The notes beneath the pieces are model-generated. The model was not told where the DNA came from. It was given only the letters and a program-made list of their open reading frames with translations, and did not search any database. Shown piece after piece: positions 47,263 through 59,200 of a stretch of 64,000 nucleotides of DNA; positions within the stretch are counted from its first letter, which is position 1, and each line of letters opens with the position of its first letter. Origin of the DNA: Phalacrocorax aristotelis (taxonomy: Eukaryota; Chordata; Aves; Suliformes; Phalacrocoracidae); assembly GCF_949628215.1 (NCBI RefSeq), contig NC_134282.1:15294723-15358722 (forward strand). Direction: 5' to 3'. Made by a program: the position numbers and the translations under genes.

Positions 47263-50172
47263 GCATTTGAACTCTTGATGATGTACCAAAAGGGATAAGA
47301 TTGGAGAAAGCGTGCTGTTCTTCATTGCTGAATAGTAATGATTCTCATGACCCATTAACTAAGAAAAGATCTCTAATGTTTTCTAAGTTTAGAGATTTGA
47401 ATTTGAGTTTGGAAAATTACAGGCAGTGTGTGAAATATTGAGAATGTGTTAGTTGAAGGTTGCTCAGTAAATGAGTATGTATAAAAAAAAAAAATTGCAG
47501 ATGGAGCTAATGATGTGAGTCAAAAATAGCCTCCTAATGCTCCTCATGTATTCCCCGTGTGATTCTACCCAGCTGTTCAAAGAACTCATTGAATCACAGG
47601 AATTATTGTTGGTGCTCTCAGTGCTGAGATTTCCCTTTGTGCTTCAGACCAATGACTTGATGCTCCTTCCTAGCTGTGGAACAGCCCTAAATTAAAGCAA
47701 TTGCACTCCTCTCTTATGCTGCTGCAGTATCCTGTAAGGTGCCTGTTCTGACGTGTTGGCCATATGGAAATCTCAGTTGAGATTTATTGATCTTGAAGCT
47801 GTTTGCATTTATTTTGCCACCTGGTGCTTTCCTGTATCAAGTACAGTTGTTGCTAGATATGGTCATCAAGATTGGAGTTTTGCCTGCAGGCGCTGTTTTG
47901 ATGTTGCAGTACACTATAGGAGGGAAATGCGTGTTTGTTTAAGAGCAGACTAGTTCAAGTGTGATAAATCTAACAATTCTCTCATGGAGCTGTGAACTCC
48001 ATTAGAAGTATAATTCTGTAAAAACACAACTTTTTCTGGTTGCGTGACTTCTCGATTGAAAATGTGATTTGTATGGTGTACACAAAGTTGTTTGATGTTA
48101 TTAATTCAAAGATTGTTCTAGGAGCATTCTTAGCAATCCTGTGTAGGTTTAGGGCAGATTTTAACTGGTTTCATATATATAATCTTTCCCAGGATAAAAT
48201 CCGTTTAGTGAAGAAAAGTGACAATTTAAACAAAAACGTGTTTTAGAACTTGCATGACTTGTGTAACATTGGTGCACATCTTTTGGCTTAATTTCCGAAT
48301 TAATCTGCTGTAAGAAAGGTATTCGTAGTTCAATATTGGATATTAATAGAAAATTTTCAGTTTAATGAAGCACGGAGCGTGTGAGCTGGTGTTTCTGTCA
48401 AAGTCGTTACCAAATGAGCTTCCTTCCATACAGCACGAAATACAAACTGTATCAAGCACTCAATTTATGAAGTGCCAAGTTTTTTTACCTGTGACCGAGG
48501 CCTGTGTTGTGATGCAGTTCTTTGCTTCAAGTGTGTGTTTCTTCAACTAGGACCTTATTTAGAAGTGGGAATAGATTTCTGAGGGAACCCAGATTTGGGC
48601 AGCAAAATAAACCTTTTCTGTTGGATTCCTGCTTCATTTGTTGGCTTAATTAGAAAGGAGGTGGTAGATTGCACAAAGCACTCCAGGATGTGATGTTGAT
48701 AAACTGCAGGAGTTGGGAGAGAAGGACCTTTTGAAGTTGGCATTGCTGCTGAATGTAAGTGCCTGGATCCAGGGACTCGCTTTGAGAGGATCTGACTTGG
48801 AGTCTGGGGAATTGATTTGTGAAAATATTGGGGAGTTAATGAAAGCAAAGAACTTGGTAATGGTTGTGCTTTTATCATAATGCTTCCTAATGCTAAGTAT
48901 TTTCAATAGTGGTATCCTAGTCTTCAGTGGACAACTGGGATGAAGTTAAGTGGATGGCTTTCACCTTGATGTTGTTTTTTTTTATTTTTGTAACAGCCTT
49001 CTGTCTGAAAAATGACAATTAAAATAACTATTTGCTATGACAGTGAACTCTTAATACTTGAGGAATGCCTATATGCTATGGGAGTAAGTGTGGCATTCTG
49101 AGAGATTTATGTATGTGCAGTAAATAAAATCAAAGGCTGTACAAAGTCAGTGCAGAGAATGATAGTTAATCCATGTCTTGGCAAGCGAGCACTGGCTATT
49201 CAGTCATTTTAACTATAGTAGGTGGTCTGTGGAAATAGGATATGGGTGCATTAATTATAAATCGTATAAAACTAACATGTTCAGGGATGTCCAAATGAAG
49301 GTTAGATGCAGTTTCAATTTCAAAAATGTAGCTTTTTGACTTGGTATCTTTGATTTTCTTTATTTATGTGATGTTGAAACTTCTGATGGACCTCATAATG
49401 TTGTAGCCTTTTGTTTGTAGTTCTTCCCTATTGGAATAGGGATCTGTGTGCACTATGCTCATCGGTAGCTTCACATTTTTCCATGCCTTTCCCTATTCAT
49501 GAAACTTGCAGTCATAATCTCTCCTCAAAGCACCCCTCAAGGTTTGCAACTATGAGAGATTTATGATAAGAAATTAACCCATTGATACAAATTGAATGGC
49601 AAAAGAATTGGAAAGAAGGGGAAAGACTAACTGACCATTAAACATGTCTTGATTTAGAAATATTAAACTGGGGATTAAACTTTTATTGGCATGTACTTAT
49701 TTTTCTGCTCAGATGCCTTTCTTCTTGAAGGATAGCCTGGCTTCTGAAAGCATCTGATTTGAGCTATTATATACATAATGATAGAGATGTGTAATCTTGA
49801 CCTACTTATAAGCTTTCTTTTTACAGGTTTAATTTGTTTCCATCATGAAGATTGTAGAACGTACCAAAAACTGCTTGCTGCATGTAAAATGTAACCAAAT
49901 TAAATTTGTACAAACTCTCTCCCCTCCTTCAAAGCCTGCTGTTTCTGCAGCATTCCACTTGTATTCATCCAGTGTTCAGTCTTAAAGCTTTACTGGATCT
50001 CCTTGGGTTGTTACTACTGGGAACTAGTTAACAGTGCAGATTTAAGATCTATACTAATATGTTGTCAGTGTGTTTTTATTTGTATGTGCTTACAGAAGAT
50101 ATCTCGAAACAACCTAATACTTAGGTATAAAATCAATCATGTTGTTTCAATTTTTAATTTTTGTTGTTAAAG

Positions 50173-50266
50173 GTCTTCCATATCTCAAGTCGAGAAGTTT
50201 CATATCATACTAAACATGGAGAAAGAAGAAAAGAAATTTGTCAATAAAGCAGAGGAAGATGAGATG
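50173..50266 (+). CDS. ATP13A3: ATP13A3 coding exon 1 (start codon, residues 1-17)
   Basis: The exon starts after TTAAAG at 50172 and ends before GTAATG. The first 43 nt are 5' UTR. ATG at 50216-50218 has A at -3 and G at +4, and no ATG precedes it in this exon. It encodes [17 protein letters not shown], the acidic and basic cytosolic N-terminus, similar in pattern and length to mammalian ATP13A3 (MDREERK...EDEM). It ends in phase 0. Confidence 0.9.
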
Positions 50267-53200
50267 GTAATGAATTCTGTTCATCTATTTTTATACAGTG
50301 AAAGAAACGCATTTTCATAGTTTTCTTTCTAATTGGGGCATATCACATCAGGAAGCGGACTGTCTCAGTTTAAACCAGGTTAGCAATTTTTTAAAGTTAT
50401 CCTTGATAATCTTTTTTGGTATTAAGAAACCTAGTCTTAGGATAGGGAATGGTTTTGTTGAAAGCCTTTGCAAAGGTGCTGGGTTGGCTACGTTGAGGTC
50501 AGTAGTCCAACAGATAACACATTTTCATATATAACAGCTTTTTTTTTTTAAAGGAAAATGGAAGGTAAGTGGGTTGTGGGGTTTGGTGGTTTTTTCTTCC
50601 CCCTCCTTCAAATCCTGGAGCTTTTTTCTTGTCATTTAAAACAGGTTAATGCTTCGTAATCTGACTGTACTCTGCATAATCCTGCATGTTCATATTCATG
50701 CAGATAAGACTCACTTCCTAAGCATGGCAAGATGTTTTATGGGTATTCAGTAGTACATAAACTTTGCTTCCTACTGAAGCAATGATATCTCTTATTGTTT
50801 GTCTGGGAAGATGCAGCAGTTAGCTTTGACAGGAAAACAATTGCAGATGATCTTTAAATTTCTAGTCCATTCTAGAGACAGCAGAAACTACTTGGGGTAT
50901 ACAGGGATTTTTGGTTTTTAAAAAAATGGTAGATTCCTGGGAGCTCAAGTCCTTGTTCCATCTTTGTGCATGCTGCTAGGAAAAGCTGCTCTTCACTAGA
51001 CCAGCTCTAATATGGAGAGTAGGCAAATGCACCTCACAACAAAAACAAAAAAATGAAACTGAGATGCTTATGGTCTGATCACTAACATAAATCCTTTTCA
51101 GAGGAAATAATTTTGTTTTGCCCCCAGAGAAGCATTAACCTCTCCCACTATCTTTCACCCACCTGTTTTTATTGGTAAGGAGTGAATACTGGCTCCAGTG
51201 TTTTGGGGGTAACAGAGAATGGGTTTTTCTGCTTTTTGTCAGCTGAGAAGGTGCAAAGTAAACTTGTTGAAAAACCTTTTCTTAGGAAAGCAGTTTAAAC
51301 AATTTCTAATACTGTTTAATGAAAAGTACAAAAAATCTGCAAAAAGTTGGTGTCAATATGAACAATGTGGGTGGGACTCAATGGGAAACTTCATTGCTCT
51401 TTTGCAGTAGGAAATATAATCTAACAATGTAATGTGAAACTCAGGAATGTAACACAGCATCTACTAAGTCACTGAATTATTTTCTGTTCCTGGCTGTCAT
51501 CAGGTTAAGTTGGTACTTGCCTTTGACCAAGGCACACTTAATACTTTGTGGTTTTTTTAAAATTTTTTCCAACTGGTGCAAGTTAGAGAACCTTTGACAG
51601 TGTACCTTGCTGTTTCTAATGTTTCACAGTAGCATTTCTTGTTAAATGGCAAGCAAAATAAGCCAGTTTCTCTACTAAAAAGCAGTGTTGGATAAATATA
51701 TTTACAGGCTTGCTCAGAGAGTTTGAAATTCAGTTAGCACCAGTATTTCAAAACTATGCTAGCTAATCAAATGCTAATGTGGTGAATTCAGCATTTGACA
51801 AAACCACTGATGCTTTTGGTCTTAAATGCTTAGCTGACTTGTGCTGTATCATGGTCAAAAATTTGGTCATTCACGTAGAGTTAAGGAGGGTTATGTTGCT
51901 ACCTCAGTCCTTAGGGAGCAGTGCAGAGAGGAGACAGGTCCTGCAATGAAATGTTTTCAACAATGTGGATGTTCAGCCTTTGTGAGGCTTTTACTGATGT
52001 TTGTATTTCTGACTGAGCAAAACAGTGTTCCTATTTTTTTGGTAGTCGATCATGTATTAAGTTTTTAAAATATTTCCTTCCCCCAGAAAAGGAGAAAATG
52101 GCTTTGAAATTTGATTCACTTCAAATACCACACTTCATGAAAAATGAATGTTGGCTTCATGAGCCAGAGTAATTAAGAGGGCCGTTGTTTTGTTATTTGT
52201 TTCTCTATTTCCATGCAGGAGATCTGTGGCTACGATCTGTGTCGCTGGAAGTTGGTGCTAGTTACTGTAGGGGTGATCTGTTCTGGTGGCTTTCTTCTCC
52301 TGCTCCTCTACTGGATGCCTCAGTGGCGTGTGAAAGCAACGTGCAAAAGGACTACGCTTAAAGACTGTGAAGTGGTTCTGCTGAGAACAACCGTAAGTCT
52401 ATAGGAGGGTGTCCTTCTCCCAGTTAGCGGCTAAACATCCCTCTTGCTGCTTGTTAAAATACACAAATCCTTGCCTGCAACGTAGACATGATTTTGTTTT
52501 ACAGCACTGCAGAACTGTGCTCCTTGGTGTACTGTACATAGCTTTGCTGCCCATATGGGAAGACAGAGCTCTTTGCAGAGGACATAGCAAAAATAGTCTT
52601 TGCTTTTGGATTTTATGACTGAAGTACCTGAATGCTGTTGTCATCAAAAGTTACAGAACCAGATACCTTGTTCGTATAACCTGATAACATGGTTTTCAGG
52701 TTTTCTCTCCCTTGTTAGGCAAAGATACATTTGTTGAATTAAGGTGTAACTGTGGACCCAAGTGCGTTTGATTTCCAGTGATTCTCTCCCTCCACAATTG
52801 CTGTGTACAGTCCCTGGTTATGATCTTATGTTAAGTCCTTGGTTATTTGAAGCTGCAGGGTGGGTGCAGCTGAAAGCATAGGAATCCCATTGTTCCTCCT
52901 CCTAGAGGAACAACTATATTAAATTGTGAAGGGCTGAAGATGTCAAAATTCAAGTACCAAGACTCATTGCTTGAAAAAAAAAAAACAGTTACAGTGCAAA
53001 AAAAAAAAGCTTTTAGAATCATGGAAAGAAAATGTATTCTTAATGTAGCTGATGTTAACTCAGGGATATCTTGTGTAGTTATGTATGGGCTCTGCTGCTC
53101 TGTCATCTGTTGTTCACATATTTTGCTATAGCTGTTGTAGTAAAATGCTGTTCAAACGCTGTTTCAACCAACTCATTTCCTCCCCCCTCTTTTTAAGGAT

Positions 53201-56200
53201 GAATTCAAGATATGGTTTTGTGCAAAGGTTCGCATTATGCCTTCTTTGGGAGCCAATCCTTTACAGAATCCTAACCCTATTGTACACAAGGTTTCAAATG
53301 GCCATGCTGTTCATTTCTGTGAATCTGCTGCAGAAGAGAATAAAAGCGATTTGAAAAAGTATTTGCCTGTAAGTAAATCTGCAATACTATGCTTGCTAAT
53401 TTTCAACAGATCTCAAGCATTGTCTAGAGTGAATGCACACAATGCAGTACAGGTGAGCTGCTACTTGTTTCTGAAAGGTACCTCATTCTTTGGAGCACAA
53501 ATCTTTTCCTCAATAAGCTGTAACTGGAAATTGTAGAATGCTTGAGAGATTATTTTGAAAGAGAAGTATATGTTTTTCAGTGAAGTTTTTCTAAATTCAC
53601 TTTCTATTACTGTTCAGAATAAAGTCAGTCGAAAGAGAGGTGTTAAGCAGTCCTAGTTTAATATCTGTGTCTGTTGCCCTTGCAGATTCGTTATTTCACG
53701 CATCATAGTGTGAAGTATTTCTGGAATGATTCAATTCAAAGTTTTGATGTTGTACGGTAAGAATACTTTTTTCTTTTGTGTTGTACTTCAAACCGCATTT
53801 TTTAAAAATACAATAGCATGCCTAAGAACATGGTGAAAATTGGTATCATATTCTGACCAGCTGTTTTAGCTCATTGAGTCTTTGTTTGAGCCATAGTGAG
53901 AGCAGGGAGATTTTAACTTGGCATGACTTTGGAAGGAAGATATTTGTTTAATCTACCATTATTGAGCATGATTTGTATAGGGTGACAGGCTGCATGCCTC
54001 TGCAGGCTTTTTGCCTGTTCTTGGAGTGTTAACTGAGAATCAGAACACCTGTTTATAGCCAGTAGTTCTCCCTCTGTAAACTCTTAAAAACTTTCCTTCT
54101 GATGGAATAACTTATATTTTGCATTGCTGCTGAGCTAGACTGGAAGGAATATCTGGGAGGAGGGGAATTCGCCAAATACCTTATAGTTCACCTTTGTGTA
54201 GGTCTTCTGCTACATTTTAGTCCAGTTGAGCTGAATTTGATCCTTCTTTTGTTACTCTTTAGTAACAAAACCAGTTTTTTTGCATTGATAGAAAACCTCT
54301 TTCAGTGGGCAGCACTAGCTGTGATCACTGAATGTGATGTGCTGTATTTTCTTTTATTCAGCAGCACCATTGCATGATGTTAGGGTTGAAGAAGGAAGTT
54401 CTTTTTTCTGATGCTACAAATGTTTCTATGTTTTAAAAAAATGTGTGCAAATAGTATGGAAAGTTATCAGCAATGACCACAATTTAAAGAAATGATTGTA
54501 ATACAAGCAGTTACAAAACTGAACACCGCTCCTCTGGGAGTGTGGAAATGTGTCAGTTCATGTGTAAATAATTAAAAGCTTTGTGTGCGTTTTTTTTATG
54601 TTAAGCCTTCCGTGAATTAGTTGTGCAGGTAGTGATGCTTGTAATTTTGCATTACAGGGTCCTGTTTTTATGCCTATAGTGTTGCTAATTTAAAATGTTC
54701 AAAGGGAATATTTCCCACAGATGAGATTTAAAAAACCTCAAAACTATACTTTTATGCTAAGAACAGGTATGGGAAAAATATCGTAAAACTCCATGCCTTT
54801 AGAAAAAGATGTTATTCCTTAGCATTAAAGCAGTGACTTGAAACTTGGCATTTGTTGACTGTTTGACTGTGCCTTTTGATGTTCTTGTGATAACTCTGCC
54901 AATTTATAAGCCGTGGAAAAATCTCAGATATGCCTGTGAAGTTATGTGAGCATTTATTCAATTGCATTCTTGCTGATATGCCAAACTTTCATGTGTTTGA
55001 TGTATTAGCAAAGACTGAGCCTCTCCCCTTGTTCAGTCAGGTACTCTAGCTCAGCTGGACACCATTATTTACCAACTGGATAATAAGGAGGAGAAACAGC
55101 TGGATCTGGGACGTACCCGATACTGGCAAAGTACAAAGTCACTTTTGCACAAGGTCAAATAAGAATGGGAGTTTGCTATAACTTTTCTCTAAACTGAATT
55201 AGGTCTTGTCATGTAGTACCATACTAGATACCACTGCAAAATAATAACTGACCTTATGAATGATAAATATTCTGAAAAGAAGTCTTAAAAATTTGTCCTT
55301 CATTGAGATACTTTTTCTTAATCTGCTCTTCAGTTCATGTAAAAACCAGAAATTGGTATTACCCAATAACATGGTAGAGAATCAAGTTTGTAAAGAGGCA
55401 GTATATGAGACTGAGTGCTTGATCATAAAATCCATAAGGCAAGCAACACAGTTGTAGTTGTGATGTAAGAACAATACTGCATCATGAAGATAGATTAACT
55501 CTGTGCAGTTAATTATGCACGTATCCAGAGACAGAACAGTTTGATCACATAATTAAAGACTTAGCACACTACAGAAGGGAGGCAAATTAAGATTTCTTGG
55601 CCAACTAATTCGGTTATGAGGGCTTGGGTTTCATATCATTGTTCTTTTTATAATAATGTAATATTAAGATGACTGTTTTAAACACAGGAAATGCAAGTGT
55701 AATTGTTCTTCAACTAAATCAGACTTGGTCACATAGCCAAAGAGGATGCAACTTTGACCTTTTATGTCTGTTTTGTTTTAGCTAATGTCAACTGAATCTC
55801 TGAGTGAGTTGATGAGTGCTTTATATAATAAACTGTCTGCACATGTGATTTTTTTTTAATGCCTTGGGAATCAGTAACAGTAGTGTAAAAAGGAGATAAC
55901 ATCCTGTCAGAAGCTTTGTCTTTGCATGGACACTACACACATAGGTGTGCATATTTGCATATCACAGAACGGTAGGGGTTGGAAGGCACCTCTGGAGATC
56001 ATCTTGTCCAACCCCCTTGCTTGAGCAGGGGCACCCAGAGCAGGGGGCACAGGAATGCATCCAGTCAGGTTTTTAATGTCTCCAGGGAAGGAGACTCCAC
56101 AACCTCTCTGGACAGCCTCTTCCACTGCTCTGTCACTCTCAAGTAAAGAAGTTTTTTCTCATATTGAGGTGGAACTTCCTGTGTTCCAGCTTGTGCCCAT

Positions 56201-59200
56201 TGCCCCTTGTTCTGTCGTTGGGCACTAATAAAAAGAGCCTAGTCCCATCATCCTGACACCTACCCTTTAGATATTTATAGGTATTTATGAAATCCCCTCT
56301 CAGACTTCTCTTGTCTAGGCTGAATAAACCCAGGTCTCTCAGCCTTTCCTCGTAAGGGAGATGCTCCAGTCCCCTGATCATCTTGGTAGCTCTCCGTTGG
56401 ACTAGCTCAAGCAGTTCCACATCCTTCTTAAACTGGGGGGCCCAGAACTGGACACAGCACTCCAAATGTGGCCTCACTAGGGCAGAGTAGAGGGGGAGGA
56501 TAATGTCTCTCGACCTGCTGGCCACATTCCTTTTAATGCAGCCCAGGATATTGTTGGCCTTCTTGGCCCCAAGGGCACGGTGCTGGCTCGTGGTGAGCTT
56601 GCTGTCCTCCAGCACTCCCAGGTCCTTGTCAACAGAGCCGCTTTCCAGTAGCTCAGCCCCCAGCCTGTACTGGTGCATGGGATTGTTCCTCCCCAGGGGC
56701 AGGACCTTGCACTTGCTCTTGTTGAATTTCATGAGGTTCCCCTCGGCCCAGCTCTCCAGCCTGTCCAGGTCTCGCTGGGTGGCAGCCCAGCCTTCTGGCG
56801 TATCAGCCATTCCTCCCAGCTCGGTATCATCAGCAAAATTGCTGAGGGTGCGCTCTGTCCCTTTGTCCAGGTCATTGATGAATATGTTGATCAGGACTGG
56901 ACCCAGCACAGACCCCTGTGGAACACGACTAGTGACAGGCCTCCATCCAAACTCTGCTCCATCGATCACAAACCTCTGAGTTCTGCTGTTCAGCCAGTTC
57001 TCTGTCCACTCACTGTTGACTCATCGAATTTGCACTTCCTAAGCTTAACCTATAAAGACTTAGTTTTAGGGACCCTTCTTAATCCTATTGTTACATTCCT
57101 TTTAGTGCAGGAAAAGAAAAATTGAATCATTTGGGATAGAATGGGAGGAAAGGCGTGGTTATTAACAGAGAATTTTATATTTATTCATCTAAAAATCGCA
57201 ATGTTAAAATCCTTGAATTTGAAAAATTTCATGGAAATCTTGTAAACCGGGGACCAGATTAACATATCAACATTTTCACCCTCTGTTCTTTTATGAGGGG
57301 TTGGTGGAAACGTGATCCTAGCCTTTGCAATAGTGAGGATGTTTAAAGCTTTCCCTGTGTTCTAGGGAATAGAAATAATTGTTACTATGTATGCACAATA
57401 AAGAGGTTTTTCTTCACTGGATGAACTCTGAATTATTTTTAGTAGCTAACTTAATAGATACCCAATATAAAAAAAGATCTGTGTTGAGTAGTGCTGGTTT
57501 TGTCATGTTATCTATGAAAGCCTTTTGCAAGGTTTTCATGTGCATCCTAAGTATGTCCACTAGAAAATGTCCGGATATTGAGCATAATATGCCTGACTTA
57601 CTGAGTTTGGTAGTTGAAATGATCCCATAGCTATAAACATAATGACATTTCAGGTGTTCTTGCTTATCTGCAAATCTTCTAAATTACAGCATTTGCTTTC
57701 ACAGTATGTAGAAAAGTCTTGTAAAGATGAGTCTTCCAGTGATAAGGAAGTACTTAAAATGTAAACTGTACTCTACCTAGTCATGGATAAAGTCTTGATA
57801 GGAAGATGTTGCAAAATAGCTTCAGCATATGTTTATTTGATAAATTGTTTAATAATTGTTTCTAAAATGGTTCCATTACTACTTAGAAAGAAATGAAGAT
57901 AATTTGAAGGACTATTAATCCATATTGATTTCATATGTTTTATAAAACTTGATCACTTTTTCTTTTTAGAGGCCTTTGAATATAGTTATGCTTTTATTTT
58001 ACTTAATTTTTAAAGCGTATCTCCATTTTGATTGAAATAGATATGACTGTCCTACAGAGCGAGGCATGTCAACAAGAGGACTGCTTTGAACATCTCATTG
58101 GTGCCTGCACTTGTGACAAAAATAGTGAGAAAAACATTAACCCATAGACTTTGTTCTTTTATAATACAATGTAGCTCTTGGCAAAGACCCAGCTCTTCTG
58201 AGTTTCTGAATACTTAATTTTTTAAAATATCAGGTTTCTTAAATAACTCATTGACTTTTTCCCTTACTTAGAGGTCTAGATGAATCTACATTATGTTCTT
58301 CAGTTCATAATGAACACAGCACAGGACTGACAAAGGAAATGCATGATTACAGGTAATATTACAGTATTTGAGGGAAGAATTTTTGTCATTCCATTACCTG
58401 TGCTCAGTGTAACAAAACTAGAAAAGAATCAAGTAATTAGTGTTTACAGATGGGCTTCTTCAAAGAAGGCTGTTAGAGGTATGAAATTCTTGGTTTTCTT
58501 ACCTATATGTTGAGTAGGAGCTAGACTCTGATGCTGTGTTGACTTACTTTTCTCAAACTATGCTGACCATGGGAATTGGAACTATTGCTCAAAGTAATTT
58601 AGAATATATTGCTGAAATTGTATTTATTACTTAATGTTTTGAAATAAAATGAGTGTACAAAAAGAATAGCAAGCAGTTATGTTTTCAATCATGTTGGCAG
58701 ACACAGTGAAATTTGGCAGTTGGTGTAAAACAAAGTAGTTGTTTTTTCCATATAACTCACCTTTAAGTGACTTAAGTGTTACCATAAGATAGTGTCATTG
58801 TTGAAGGGCACGCAGGGGTTCAGAGGCAAATAGACTGATTCCCAGTGGAAAAGTCCATCAAGAGTTCTTTAGCTGGAAAGATGCTCATTATTTGTCTTGA
58901 GCTGCAGATTCTTGAAGGCTTGAAGGGAACACTGAAGGAGATCACTTTGCTGCTTCTTGGTTTTTTCCCCATCCTTGGCTAGGGGTTATTCTGAGAGAGG
59001 GGATAGTGTGCTAGATGGATAATAAGGAATACTAGATGCCAGGAAGCAGCAAACCTGGCCTAAACTGTAACTAATTTCTTATTTTAGGAAGATCAAGATG
59101 AAACTTCACAGGTCTCAGGACTTCGACTTTAATTTTAAAAGTTTAGTTAGTATCAAAGGCGTGTCCCATAGCTTGCATGAATCTGTCTCTGGTTGTTTGG

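Larger units (their letters stand above)
27384..50172 (+). other. ATP13A3: ATP13A3 long 5' UTR intron (about 22.8 kb)
   Basis: AT-rich intronic sequence between the leader exons and the first coding exon. It contains a CR1 fragment on + (about 30640-31530), a long CR1 with reverse-transcriptase ORF on - (34461-36330), a short CR1 end on - (37378-37486) and an old CR1 or L3-like 3' end on + (about 37750-38310). It also has two GT microsatellites and two GC-rich protein-like islands (45128-45240 and 47146-47262). I saw no other gene. The isolated 150-codon open frame at 42928-43380 looks like chance. Confidence 0.65.
53757..58271 (+). other. ATP13A3: ATP13A3 intron 4 carrying the second CR1 copy
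   Basis: A 4.5-kb AT-rich intron. Its only recognisable content is the antisense CR1 at 55961-57048. The intron ends in TTACTTAG. Confidence 0.85.
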
